64,000 nt of DNA from Paraphysomonas bandaiensis (Eukaryota > Chrysophyceae): the NCBI GenBank assembly GCA_965644295.1, contig CBFFRP010000217.1, forward strand, positions 415,885-479,884. Reading direction: 5' to 3'. Positions 1-10,713 of this stretch are shown one piece after another (the first letter of the stretch is position 1; each line of letters starts with the position of its first letter). Made by a program: the position numbers and the translations under genes. The notes below the pieces were generated by a model. The model saw only the letters and a program-made list of their open reading frames with translations, was not told the DNA's origin and searched no databases.

Positions 1-152
1 AAGATGAGTGGAGTACTGTCGTTCAACATCCTGCCGACATGCGCCCCCCACTCGCACCACATCAATAACACGGGACTCCGCGCTCGCCATAAAGCATATC
101 TGTATATAGGACCACAATATGATTTCCACATGGATGGATATGGTAAAACGAC

Positions 153-2174
153 TTATGTGATGTAAATGACAAATGTACAAGAAAAAGGGCTACACACGTA
201 TGTACACACCTGGGGTCCAGTGGAAAAACTGAATACCGCTCCGCAACGCAGATGTGATCCTCTTGGTATGTTCTGATACTGATCCCCATTTCCATCGACC
301 ACTGTTTCACTCTGTTCGCTCGTTGCTGTCGTCGTCGGTATCGATGTCGGGGATACAGGATAGCAGACTACTCGCTTGGAAACATAATCGTACAAAAACA
401 CTGCCCCTGATATTAGTGTTATACACACAATATCTCCTGCTGGAGTAATGGTAGAAGAGTCATGGCTCCACGGGTGGCTGCAGGGACGAGTGTAAGGAAG
501 GGAGAAACTCAGCACCGGGCTGTATTCGGGCAATGAAATAGCCTCAAAATTCGAGGGTAGATTCCTCACTGGAGGGTCCCAAATACAAATACGGTACACA
601 CACTCAGGGCTAGCGACACACCCGAAAGACGCTACCTTCAGTTTCGATACATTCCACAATGCTAGAACTCCACTCTTAGTGGCGGAAAGGATGATGTTAG
701 GTTCCTTGGTTAGCTCTAAAGCAACCACCTCGCAATGTGGCCCTGCCAATGAACGAGTGTCTGCAAGGCCGAGCCATACTGGTGCAACCTCACCTCGCAT
801 CCGAGCACGTTTACCAATAGCCCAGGATTGCAGATGACCATGTGCTCCACCAGCTACCACATATAAAGTGTCAGGTGTTTCAGCAGGAAAACTGACGATG
901 GAAGTATATCCCCCTCGTCCTCCTCTACCCAGAATCAGTGAGCACACGCAGGAGGTGGTGTTCAAATCATAGATGTGTACAGATGTGAAAAATCTGAAGG
1001 CAACTGCAACTTCATCTGCACCTCGAGATGGAAGCCACACTAAGTCGGAGATGTCTTTGCGAGTGTGCACAGTCCTCACAGGTTGCACATGGCGCAGACA
1101 GTTGCGTTCAGAGGGATTCAACCGTTCTCTTCGCTGAAGAAAGCAGTGTACTTCGTCAAAGTCATATACACGAATTGTCCCATTAGTTCCTCCAACTGCA
1201 AGTAATACTCCGTCTTCCGAAAATTTCATACAACTACAGCCCAACCTCAAAGTCGAATCCAGAGTACTATCCATCGTGTCTTTGAGTTCTACAGGCTGAG
1301 GACGGTACCTGTGGGCAATAATAGAGCTTGTAGAGTTTGGAGACAAGAACATTGGCCGACCGTACTGAACCGGATCCTGAATAAATGGTATACGATACTG
1401 TGCGTATATGCTGGTGGAACGTGCTGCCACTGTGGGGCCAGATACGTTGTCAGTCTGAACAAAGTGGTCTGTAATAGCGGTCTGCACAGCAATCCTGTCG
1501 ACGTCTATGTCACATGACGGCAAGGATTCTTCTGCGTCCATACTCACAGTGTGTAAAATCTCATTGCTTTCATCCATACTATTGGTATCTTCTTGAGGGG
1601 CATTTGGAGTGGGTTCAACATCAACATTTGTTTCTGGTATACATATGGTTTCCGCTGGAGAGGGGAGAGAAGAGCTATGAACAACATCCTGTGATGAAGC
1701 TTCAGAAGTATTTGTAGTCGTGACATCAATCTTTGTTTCAGGTAGTTGTACATACATATGGGAGTAATCGTTATTCTTTGGCAGAGAGTTGTTAACGTGC
1801 ACGATATCTTTAGTCGATTTGTCTGTAGTTTCATCCTCATTAGTATTCCACATTCGAAAAGGACTGTTAATCTCTGCACGAATACTTTTCTTCGGTGGTT
1901 TATCGATTGAAAAAGGATTATATACACGACCATTAGACTCTAGTGATGTGCTATCAGTTAACGGACGCTTAACAGCCACTGAATTCTCTTTCTGTAGAAG
2001 ACTTAATTTCCCAGGAGCTCTAGAGGGTTGTTTAGATGGATTCTTCTTTACTGAAGGACGAGAGGGAGGGACAGAAGGGACTGTAGAGGGAGGGACAGGA
2101 GGGACTGCAGAGGGGTGACTCTTGTTTGTACATGATTTCTTTGGTTTTGAATAATTTATTAGAAATTTTTCCAT
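153..2174 (-). CDS. WD40-repeat protein, unassigned
   Basis: A single open reading frame of about 673 residues if translation starts at the Met of MEKFLINYSKPKK (2172-2174). The frame stays open upstream to 2384, but that part is low-complexity and looks like 5' leader. The N-terminal 300 residues are Ser/Pro/Thr-rich and probably disordered, with basic stretches. The C-terminal half has WD40-like blades, including SCMKFSEDGVLLAVGGTNGT followed by IRVYDF, then VHIYDL, LQSWAIG and LALWNVS. I do not recognise the family. The gene is divergent from INCENP, and the spacer contains a 21-bp tandem repeat. The last 40 or so residues before the stop look unlike coding sequence, so a small 3' intron could change the C-terminus. 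The WD40 call is fairly safe; the function is unknown. Confidence 0.7.
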   Translation of the reverse strand: MEKFLINYSKPKKSCTNKSHPSAVPPVPPSTVPSVPPSRPSVKKNPSKQPSRAPGKLSLLQKENSVAVKRPLTDSTSLESNGRVYNPFSIDKPPKKSIRAEINSPFRMWNTNEDETTDKSTKDIVHVNNSLPKNNDYSHMYVQLPETKIDVTTTNTSEASSQDVVHSSSLPSPAETICIPETNVDVEPTPNAPQEDTNSMDESNEILHTVSMDAEESLPSCDIDVDRIAVQTAITDHFVQTDNVSGPTVAARSTSIYAQYRIPFIQDPVQYGRPMFLSPNSTSSIIAHRYRPQPVELKDTMDSTLDSTLRLGCSCMKFSEDGVLLAVGGTNGTIRVYDFDEVHCFLQRRERLNPSERNCLRHVQPVRTVHTRKDISDLVWLPSRGADEVAVAFRFFTSVHIYDLNTTSCVCSLILGRGGRGGYTSIVSFPAETPDTLYVVAGGAHGHLQSWAIGKRARMRGEVAPVWLGLADTRSLAGPHCEVVALELTKEPNIILSATKSGVLALWNVSKLKVASFGCVASPECVYRICIWDPPVRNLPSNFEAISLPEYSPVLSFSLPYTRPCSHPWSHDSSTITPAGDIVCITLISGAVFLYDYVSKRVVCYPVSPTSIPTTTATSEQSETVVDGNGDQYQNIPRGSHLRCGAVFSFSTGPQVCTYVCSPFSCTFVIYIT

Positions 2175-2407
2175 TAAAAGTATGAGAGAATCATATGGAG
2201 TCGATGTGATGAACAGATGACGTGTTGATGTCGTGTAGATAGGGCTATAGGAGGTGAAGATGGTGATGTGGGACACTGTCGGGTCGATCGGATCTCTCGA
2301 CATGCATCTGCAGCAGTATGCATCTATACAGGCATCTATGCACAGGCGTACAGTACCTCTAGACTGTGTACATGGACTTGACACATTTCATAATTTGAAT
2401 ATTATAC

Positions 2408-2484
2408 AGAGTACAGCAGTACATGTATAGAGTACAGCAGTACATGTATAGAGTACAGCAGTACATGTATAGAGTACAGCAGAA
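2408..2484. repeat. 21-bp tandem repeat in a divergent promoter
   Basis: Nearly four copies of a 21-base unit, each containing GTACAGCAGTACATGTATAG. They lie between the WD40 gene start (2174, minus) and the INCENP start (2764, plus). The core TACAGCAGT occurs at 2412, 2433 and 2454, with a variant at 2475. The same 9-mer occurs in other 5' regions of this window, so it may be a regulatory site as well as a repeat. Confidence 0.85.
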
Positions 2485-2763
2485 CATAACAGTATACCAG
2501 GATCCTGCGTGCTGTTGTATATCATAAACTGAAATATTTGTCTCTTCAAGATTTATTTCAACCAAAAAAATGGAACCTTATATATGGAAAAGTTGACCGT
2601 TGAAAACTAAACGACAAGGAGCCAATGCACCCATCATGCATAACCATCATATCATATTATACATCACGTTACTCTCCTCAATAGCCATACCAGTAACAGG
2701 AAAGCTTCCTGAGGTAAAGAAGAACATTTATAGGGTGGCTCTATTGAACAAAAAGTATTCAAT

Positions 2764-5227
2764 ATGGGAACTGTCGAGAAGATTGTAGATCACTTGAACC
2801 GTATGTGTGTGGATAAGAAGATCCAAGCAACTGAACGCTATGAAGAGCATTCGGCTTGGCTCACATCAGAGTTCGATAAAATTCGAGACCTTCTTCAGTA
2901 CAATTGTCCGAAGAAAGATGTGAGAGATGATGCGTCGGAAACAAGACAGAAGCGCAAGTCACCTGAAACATGCAGCCATGGGAGTCGGAACTCTCCAATG
3001 ACTAAGAGAACATCTGCAGACTACATGGAGCTTGCTGTCGCCGACGGCCTTCCAGCTGATTTAAATCGACTTAAGAAAGAAGAGCTTCTGGAAGCACTGG
3101 AGGCTCGTGGAAACAGCTCGATGACAATGAAAGCCTTGAAGAAGGATCTTATCGAAGCACTGAAGGATGTGTTGCTTGATATTCATCTCCGTAAGAACAC
3201 AGTTCCAGCGATGGCATCCACAGAAGATGAGGATTCCCCAATGGTTGAAAATAGTGAGGAAGAAGTTAAATCACCGGAAAGTGATGTGATGGAGGAAACC
3301 GATGTCAAGCAGGATATGATACTTGATACACCTCAGGAAACTGTTGCAGAGGAGGTGCCTACCTCCGAACGTAGACCATCCGCTGGTGGTTCTCCCGCTA
3401 GAAAGCAGTCTATTTTAGCTGAGGCGCGGTATCATGTGTCTGAGGTCCGCGCATCTATGTTGCAAGAAAGAGTGGAGAGTGAAGAGGACAGGTCCAAGAG
3501 GCTAGCCAGAGAGTATGAGGCTAGAAAGATGAGACACCGCAGCTCCCAAATCCGTCTTTCTCAGGTAACTTCCCGTCCTGAAGATATTATCAACCAACAA
3601 ACAAAGGAAGAGGGAGTCAGGAATACCGATGAAGAACAGGTTGTAGCTAGTGCTGAGGCCGAAGTGCAAGAAATGGACCACCACGAGGATGATGAAAACG
3701 GTGAAGAAGATACTTCTGTTGGAGAAACATGGAATGAAGTTCCCAGTCCTCACACTTCTACGTCTGCATCTCTTGCGCATGCGACTAAGACCTCTCAGGA
3801 TAACAAATCGAAGACTTTACCTGACCCATCCGCAGTGAGTAAGATCACTGCTGCTCTCGACACTCAGCCCAAGTCTGAGGAGCCTATGCACCCCACTTCA
3901 ACCCGAGCAGAGAAAGCAAAGACTTTACCTGCACCTGTTAAACCAGCTGAATCTGGTACTACTTCTGTTAGTCGTCCTGTCTCTGTAAAAGCCACGGACT
4001 CTGCAGATAGTGTGAACAGCAATGATTCGGATGCCTCGAATAAGAAGGGCTTCAAACTCACTAATCTAGTTGGAGGCAGTCAAACATCATTTCTTAGCAG
4101 TAGTAGCAACAATACGACCGCATCTACGAAACCTAAGACTGTGGTAAGTTGTTTACCTCTTTAAACTTTTAGAAATATGATCTTTTTGATTAGGTGCCAG
4201 CACTGCAAAAAGCAGCTCTGCTCAAGGAGAAAGAGGAGGCACGTGCCCTACAGAAGAAGAAGGAGCTTGAGGAAAAGAAGAAGGAACATATGAGAAAGCT
4301 ACAAAATGCAGCTCAGAACTCAGCTATTAATGCCTCTTCGTCGAAGCTTTTCCAGAGTTCTAAAGCAGCTGCCAAGCCTGTCCCTTCCTCTTCTACGACA
4401 CAGAAAAAGGGCTTCGGATGGTTCGGAAACAAGAAGGATGCTATCGTAAAAGAAGCGCCATCAAAAGAGCCTATTACTTCTTCTGCTTCAAGTACTGCTT
4501 CAAAGGCATCCAGTAAACCTGTGGCAGCTCCCGCTCCCCGTTCTGTACCTGCACCAAGTGCTCAGGAAGAGCCTCGAGCAGAGGTCATAGAGCAAGAAAA
4601 CCTGAAGCCTTCCGCTATTGCTGCTGCTACTCCAGCCGCTGCAGTAGTCCCACCAACTGCAGTATTGCAGGAGAAAAAAATTGTTGCGTCTGAGTACAAA
4701 ACCACTACGCCAGTTAAGACTGCTCATATGTCAGATAACTCTTATGAGGCGAGTCCAAGCCCTCCAAGAGAAGAGTACAAGATTGACGATAGGTATTTAT
4801 ATAATTGATGCCTCAAACGTCGATTTCTGATTAGCTGTGTACATAGAGATGACAGTAGTTCAGACGACGGGTCAGGAACAGACGATGACGACGATGACAA
4901 GCAGCAAATTCCAGAATGGGCTAAAGGTCCGAAGCTTCGAGAGGCACTTGAGAGGCAATACGGAGTTAACGGACACACTGCCGTTGACCCTGACCTTATA
5001 TTTCCTGATATTCAAACATGCAACCTGGAAGAAATATTTGGCCGTCGGGAGGGAAAATGTGGCAAGTGAGTGACTTTAATGTGGCGTAATTACGACAAGT
5101 TTCTAATGTGTTTGTGAGCAGGTACTCTGTTCGTACAAGTTCAGCCAAGTGGGATGCTGACCAAATAACATTGGTTGAAAAGAGAAAGTACCGCTGTCAG
5201 ATGGGTTTCTCGGCTAGCACTCTGTGA
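2764..5227 (+). CDS. INCENP: INCENP, chromosomal passenger complex scaffold
   Basis: Four exons (2764-4143, 4194-4792, 4847-5065, 5122-5227) joined by GT-AG introns of 50, 54 and 56 bases give about 767 residues. The C-terminus is a clear IN-box, the Aurora kinase-binding and activating segment. It reads IPEWAKGPKLREALERQYG, then DPDLIFPDIQTCNLEEIFG, then RTSSAKW with the TSS phosphorylation motif, and ends near YRCQMGF. Upstream, exon 2 encodes a highly charged Lys/Glu helix like the INCENP single alpha helix. Residues about 99-134 form a SAP-like helix-turn-helix (LPADLNRLKKEELLEALEAR), a DNA-binding module not present in the animal protein. The N-terminal 50 residues are helical and could be the CEN box that binds Survivin and Borealin; this is inference. 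By homology the protein works at inner centromeres and the spindle midzone. It is divergent from the WD40 gene. Confidence 0.9.
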
Positions 5228-5962
5228 TAATACTAAAGTACATGTCAGCAACACTTATTAACACTAGTATGCCTATGAAATCATATATTGGGTATTATAG
5301 CCCACCACCCGTGTAATAGAATTGTTTACATATATTCAGATAGCCATAACGCTACTATAATAACAAAGTTATAACGAAATTAGTGTTTGATTGATAAGTG
5401 CTTGATAACACAAGCAAGGAAAACTAATACTGGATATGAGTGCAAGTAAAGCTTTCATATCTACTTTAACGCCACAGGGTACTAACATTGTTAAATTTTA
5501 TTTCTGTGTCGTTCTTCTCTAACAGAAGTTGACATTATTTGCTAAGGTTTGCTATTCTCATTTGATAAGATGAAAATTATAAACATTACGTGATAAAGAA
5601 CCTAAGTTGTATTCGATGTGTTCAACACCATTCATTTACTACTATAGTGTACAAACCACACACTCAGTAATCGTATCCTGACCGTATGAAACCATCAGGC
5701 CCTAGACAGCGGCGACGCCGTCTCCGGCAACTCCACCTATGCCTGACGCCCAGACGGTGCACGGCGACAACGCCACATTCCACCACATCATCAACCTCTC
5801 AGCACACACATCTAGTGCTCGGTACGCTCAGGACCTTAATGCAGAACCCTGTACCTCAGAGCCTGGTGGAACCGCATCCCAAGGGGAGACCCCCGGACAA
5901 CACGCGCCAGTGAGTCCAAAGACACACGAGCAGGGAGAAACTCACAAACAACATTAAGAACG

Positions 5963-6276
5963 GAAGTGGTTGCACCTTGGTGCATGCGGCGACGCACAAG
6001 CAGCTTCTGTAGCGTTAAATAGTAGGATAATGGAATTTGTACGGAGTAGTTATGGGTAGAAGTCTAACTAGTATGTCTAGCATTCAACTAGCCACTATAT
6101 TGGTACAGGTTTATAACGCCTATTGCTAAATAAAACGACTTTTAATAATAGGCGTTTAAGAGTCAGGACTAATTTAGCATTGAAATTTTACTAACTAGTG
6201 CTTAACTCTGATATCATACTATTTAACGCTACGAAAGCTGCTTGTGCCTTGTGCAACACCAAGGTGCAACCACTTC
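5963..6276. mobile_element. MITE-like element, family A, complete copy
   Basis: About 314 bases bounded by inverted termini: GAAGTGGTTGCACCTTGGTG at the left and its complement at the right. The inverted arms match for about 65 bases, through CACAAGCAGCTT and TAGCGTTAAATAGTA. The interior also carries inverted AACGCCTATT / AATAGGCGTT motifs. It has no coding capacity. I could not see an unambiguous target duplication. Half copies lie at 6712-6832, 8279-8447, 15863-16016, 37163-37320 and 38068-38258. Confidence 0.8.
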
Positions 6277-6439
6277 TTCACTGAATTAACCTGGATTTGT
6301 GTCCAGTTTTTATATAAATCTACCCATCATACCCGCTGTGCTGGCGAGATCGTAGATATACTTTTCACATGAAGTACTTAATGTCTGATGACTAGATGAT
6401 ATATATAGCTGCAGTAAAATGACGATTTCTCGTTTCTAC

Positions 6440-6710
6440 ATTGAGGAGCAATGTTGGAATACGTATGGTTCTCTAAGATAGTACTGTAGAATACGTTAAA
6501 TTCAATGTGAAAAACAGTAATATACGTAGTCAATAGTCAAAGTATTATATCACGACGATTCAAGATACGGAAGTGGTTCACATGAACGAAATAATTTATC
6601 ATGTTGTTGACATGTGTATAATAACATAATCTATCTAGTCTGATTAACTTTAACTTCTCTTAAAAAACGATATTCATTGTCTGAAAATGGTCAATAGTCA
6701 ATATGCAAGA
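6440..6710. repeat. Dispersed repeat family C, copy 1
   Basis: Begins with TTGGAATACGTATGGTTCTC and is closely matched by 12905-13230, differing by small insertions and deletions. It has no coding capacity. It directly abuts a family A half element at 6712. Confidence 0.75.
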
Positions 6711-6711
6711 G

Positions 6712-7060
6712 TCAGAACTAATGTAGCAAAACAAGTTAACTTACTAGTATTAAACTCTGATATCCTACTATATAAAACGCTACAAAGCTGCTTGTGCGTC
6801 ACCGCAGGCACCAAGGTGCAACAACCACTTTCGCGCTGTCCTTAAGGTGAACTAGCACGGATGCTTGACTTCAGTAGTAGGTAGCCCAATACTCCAGATG
6901 CTCTTGAGGCCGGCCCACTCCCGGACACTTGACTTCTGCAGGCAGTTGTCTGGGCCCAAAAAAGACGTTCACACAAGTGCACTGTATCATGGCTATGAGT
7001 AGGCAGAACAATATCTCCGGTACTACAACACCACGAAAAGGAAATAATTCATTAGCGATA
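6712..7060 (+). repeat. Family A half element joined to family B module
   Basis: 6712-6832 matches the right half of the family A element, ending in ACCAAGGTGCAACAACCAC. After a short gap comes TTAAGGTGAAC (about 6840) and a degraded family B module with GGATGCTTGACTTC and ATGAGTAGGCAGAACAATAT. The same A-then-B order occurs at 15863-16392 and, reversed, at 37741-38258. Confidence 0.65.
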
Positions 7061-7459
7061 CTAGTACAGTTTTTCAAGAACTGCATTATACATCGTCATT
7101 ACAATATTATTTAATCTGCTACTATATAAAGATTTATAAAGTGATATAGGAAAGTCTGATTATTACATGAGAACGGTTGTGTACAGAAACTAGTTTATAT
7201 CTATAGACTAACTACAGTAATAACTAGATTTGCTATTTACTACTAGTGGCGGGCAACCGTCTCGGGACTGCTTGTGCATCGCTGCGAATATAAAGTGATA
7301 CCTGGTATCTGTTTTACATTCAAACGGTGTGAGATGTATATGTAGGCACTCGATACACTTTCTGTGAAATTGATGTTGCGTCCGAAATATGGCACCGGAA
7401 CACACCGGCCGTATAATACCCACCCCATGATCACTGATTTTTAATCTCTTCGTGATCAA

Positions 7460-8190
7460 TTGACTTTAGAGAATTTTACTGCGCTCCGTGACCAACTCTA
7501 CGATCGTGCACCTGGATACTGGAAAGAGAGCGGTGCCTTACTTCAGCACAAACTAGCCCTGGCAGACTGCGGTCGATCTAAGGTTAAGGACAGTTCACAA
7601 CTACTCAATACAGCGCATACTCAATACAACCCTGGCATAGAGCAAAACCTTTAGCATTCGTTGTAATAGAGCTAAACAAGCCAGATGCTCCGACTGTGGC
7701 TTTCGACTTGACTCTCTCAAACACATGTGTCTTGATTGCCCTCATGCCTCCATCTCTCAGATACGAGTATCCGCCTTTCAGAAACAAAAGGAGTGTAGTT
7801 CGTGAACTCCTAGGATACCCGATCGTACCACCTTGGAGTACCGCCATTTTCAAGAAACTCTCCAGCAGAGCCAGGAATACCTCACTCCCGCAGGAGAGAT
7901 TCTGGACAGGTATACTATCACCGAGGCTCAAATGGAAAGCGTTTTTGGAGCACAATACAACTGTTCCTTAAATTCGTGTGGCCTTCATGCTCTAGAAAAC
8001 GCAGTTGTCACCCTTCTTCAATCGCTTAACGCTGCAGCGAAACAAATGCTCCAGGATTGCAGTTGTCGTCATACCACCAAAGGGGCCACATCGACTACCC
8101 CCCAGGCCGTGTCAACGACGTGGCAACACACGGCAGAATCCATGGGTTACCCCCAGACCGCATCAAACACGTGGCAACACACTTTTTAAA
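7460..8190 (+). pseudogene. Possible non-LTR retroelement remnant
   Basis: Consecutive broken reading frames. One encodes RAPGYWKESGALLQHKLALA (7460-7654). The next, after a stop, encodes a CxxC-x7-H-x4-C cluster (CSDCGFRLDSLKHMCLDC, near 7690-7740) of the kind found at the C-terminus of LINE-type reverse transcriptases. A third frame (7833-8189) has no recognisable domain. No reverse transcriptase core is visible, so the assignment rests on the zinc-knuckle-like pattern and is weak. Confidence 0.3.
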
Positions 8191-8278
8191 TGTAGCAACA
8201 CCCAGCGGAAAGTGTCTAATCCCTTCTGTACTTCAAGGACTCGCTTCCATAGAGAGCTTCTCTCTACATACAAGAACG

Positions 8279-8447
8279 GAAGTGGTCGCAACCCACAAGC
8301 AGCTTCTGTAGCGCTACATTGTAGGTTATGAGAATCTGTACTAGTTAGCCAACAGATAGAAGTCGATATTAGCATTCAACTAGCCACTATATTGGTACAG
8401 GTTTCTAACGCCTATTGCTAAATAAAAAGACTTTCAATGTAGAAGTC
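8279..8447. repeat. Family A half element
   Basis: Starts GAAGTGGTCGCAACCCACAA and continues through CAAGCAGCTTCTGTAGCGCT and the ACTAGCCACTATATTGGTAC segment shared with 5963-6276. The right arm is missing. Confidence 0.7.
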
Positions 8448-8785
8448 GATATAGCTTGACTAGTCTTCATCTAACTACTTATCTGGTGATGGTTCTTTAC
8501 GCCTACTGCTAATAATAAGATATAAGAAAACTAAGATATAACTTTGTGATGCAATTGTATGATAGTTTGTAGCATGTGGTTAAATTACTGTTTCTGAATC
8601 GATTGATCACAAGGTTAGTGAAGTGCATTGCACGGAAGTTATAGCAAAAATCCCATCAAGTGACATCCAACGCACTACTTAAATACTAATATACAGTGCA
8701 TCTTAAGGTAAGTGAAATAGTAGAACATATTAAATCTATGAAAACAAGAGTATGACACCATTTGCTCCAGTCAAATCAATGTCAG

Positions 8786-10036
8786 CTACTGTCCAATCAC
8801 CATAACTACTCCATTGTCAAGGATATTTAGCTCACTCCCACGAAGACAGACGTCATTATTCTTCAGTACTTTTCCTTTGTATATCAGTTTCAACTTCGTG
8901 GACCCAATACGAAGTTCTTTCGCTATGAGAGATTTAAGTGAAAGTACCGTAGCAGTAGTGGGTACAGTCTTCAAGGAATAATTCTTTCCCTTGTATGACA
9001 CTCTAAGCGGGAATGTATCTACAGAGTCTGTGGGTGTGGATGTGATCTCGTTAGCAACGCTGGAGAGGTGACGCAGATGGGAAGCGTCAGTCTGACGTTC
9101 TCTTGCTCCATCAAGGCGGACAGTATAGTAGAGCTCTACGTCATCCCGGTGCACAGCCACCACTACTCCTTCTGTGTATACCCCAGAAGAGGATACATGT
9201 ACAATACGGTCCCCTACCGAGAACTCAGGCGGTGAAGGAGAAACTGTTGTTGAGATATCCACTGTGTCAGAGTCAACTTTCTCGCCTCGTTCAGCATCTC
9301 GAACTTGTATAGCACTCTGTGCCTCCGATATTTTACTTGTAGAAATTGGAGATAGATTCACACAGCTGAACTCATCTAAGCACTGAGGCAGTGGAAGATT
9401 CCGATCTATCCAGTCGATATCCCTTCGACTGGCCACATGGCATTCCAGGCCCATGTCTCCAGGACGCACAGCGGTGCCAAAAGCAAGTTGAGGATAAGCT
9501 TGAGCAATATAATGAAGTGCCTCACCGAGGGTTGTATGCTTGGAGAAAAACACATACTTGTTCTTGGCAGACACTGCAAAAGCTACCTCGAAAAAGAATC
9601 TGTCTTCAGGGGCGATAGAATCGTTCCCTGTCGCCCTATTTTTGAATAGTATCTGTTTAGTTTTATCCGCAATACTCTTCTGTTTACCAGATTGTGAGTC
9701 TGATACTCTATCAAGACGATCTATTTTATCTCGTGTGTTGTCTGATTGCGAGTCTCTATCCACATGCGTTGTCCTGATATTATAATGAAGTCTGTTACTT
9801 CCACTTGTATCACTATCAAATCTTCGTTCTACACCATCAAATAAAGCTTTCACTGATTCTCCTTCAGTTCTTTGACTGCGTTTCTTTGAATATGATGGAG
9901 ATGCAGTCTGTGAGTGACAGTTATGAGCATATCTGCTCCTGTGATCCAAACAATACACATGACCGCATAAATCACATGTAAAGGGAAGGAAATCTTTAAT
10001 TTGACAATCAGGATAATTGCATTCAGTTCCTTCCAT
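8786..10036 (-). CDS. AN1 zinc finger / ubiquitin-like protein (ZFAND1-like)
   Basis: A 416-residue intronless frame. Residues 6-40 form a complete AN1 zinc finger with ligands C6, C11, C21, C24, C29, H32, H38 and C40 and the context DFLPFTCDLCGHVYCLDHRS. Residues about 140-235 (EDRFFFEVAFAV, TLGEALHYIAQ) resemble the C-terminal domain of ZFAND1/Cuz1. That family links the proteasome and Cdc48/p97 during stress-granule and arsenite-damaged protein clearance. Unlike ZFAND1 it has a single AN1 finger. It also carries a Tudor/SH3-like segment (about 275-330, VGDRIVHVSSSGVYTEGVVV) and a C-terminal ubiquitin-like domain (about 345-416, LKLIYKGKVLKNNDVCL). The gene lies 142 bases from a tRNA-Leu gene. 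The family call is good; the client pathway is inference. Confidence 0.8.
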   Translation of the reverse strand: MEGTECNYPDCQIKDFLPFTCDLCGHVYCLDHRSRYAHNCHSQTASPSYSKKRSQRTEGESVKALFDGVERRFDSDTSGSNRLHYNIRTTHVDRDSQSDNTRDKIDRLDRVSDSQSGKQKSIADKTKQILFKNRATGNDSIAPEDRFFFEVAFAVSAKNKYVFFSKHTTLGEALHYIAQAYPQLAFGTAVRPGDMGLECHVASRRDIDWIDRNLPLPQCLDEFSCVNLSPISTSKISEAQSAIQVRDAERGEKVDSDTVDISTTVSPSPPEFSVGDRIVHVSSSGVYTEGVVVAVHRDDVELYYTVRLDGARERQTDASHLRHLSSVANEITSTPTDSVDTFPLRVSYKGKNYSLKTVPTTATVLSLKSLIAKELRIGSTKLKLIYKGKVLKNNDVCLRGSELNILDNGVVMVIGQ

Positions 10037-10178
10037 TAGTGATAATTGTTATAGTAGATGGATGGGAAGTTAATGTGTGTGTGGGGTATGATGCTAACCT
10101 TAACAAACAACTCACTTAAATAGTATGTGTAAATGAGGTATATATTATGTATAATTTAAGACATCATCATCACAAAAG

Positions 10179-10261
10179 GCATTCGTGTCCGAGTGGTCTA
10201 AGGAGCTGCACTCAAGTTGCAGTAGTCGAACGGCTGCGTGGGTTCGAATCCCACCGAATGC
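10179..10261 (+). tRNA. tRNA-Leu(CAA)
   Basis: An 83-base class II tRNA. The acceptor stem pairs GCATTCG with CGAATGC. The D arm lies around TCCGAGTGGTCTAAGGA. The anticodon stem CTGCA/TGCAG encloses the loop CTCAAGT with anticodon CAA. A long variable arm follows, then the T arm GTGGG-TTCGAAT-CCCAC. A T-rich run follows as an RNA polymerase III terminator. An identical gene lies in inverted orientation at 14744-14826. Confidence 0.95.
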
Positions 10262-10713
10262 AAATTTCTTTTTTGTTATTTCTACTCGTACATGCAGTTT
10301 TATAGTATATTGCGCAAAGCTATCGTTTTTTTGTTTTCGTTGAAAAAGTCAGCATTTTTTTAAGTGTCAAGGATCATATACGCATCTGATAGTGCAAAAA
10401 AAAAACGCCTTCTTATTACAGGTTTTTCCGCCTCTAGAGTATTGGCAGTCAGCATTTCACTTTTCGGAAATAAATTGAGGCAAATAGACTCTTTATTACG
10501 CAATACAACTACGGCTGGAATACAGATAATTGTTGTCTCAATATTAGAAGCATCTTTGAACAAAAATATACGAAGGATGCACCTCACCCAACGTGAGCGG
10601 CACGGCTCTGCCTGGTATCTCACAATCTAATTCTCGAGACTTGTCGTTGGCCACTTCGTCACGTCACTCTCCCAACAAGTCTGTGACAATATCATAACAA
10701 GACATAGCTGCGA

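Larger units (their letters stand above)
5228..8785. other. Repeat-rich gene-poor stretch
   Basis: No intact conserved gene seen. The stretch contains a complete short inverted-repeat element (5963-6276), a dispersed repeat (6440-6710), a joined pair of repeat modules (6712-7060), a possible non-LTR retroelement remnant (7460-8190) and a half copy of the inverted-repeat element (8279-8447). The rest is AT-rich. A GC-richer block at 5685-5957 holds overlapping short frames with no recognisable protein. Confidence 0.7.

Noticed and set aside
10364-10630. Overlapping 88- and 87-residue frames on both strands
   Set aside because: No recognisable domain and no splice link to the Crinkler-like gene.
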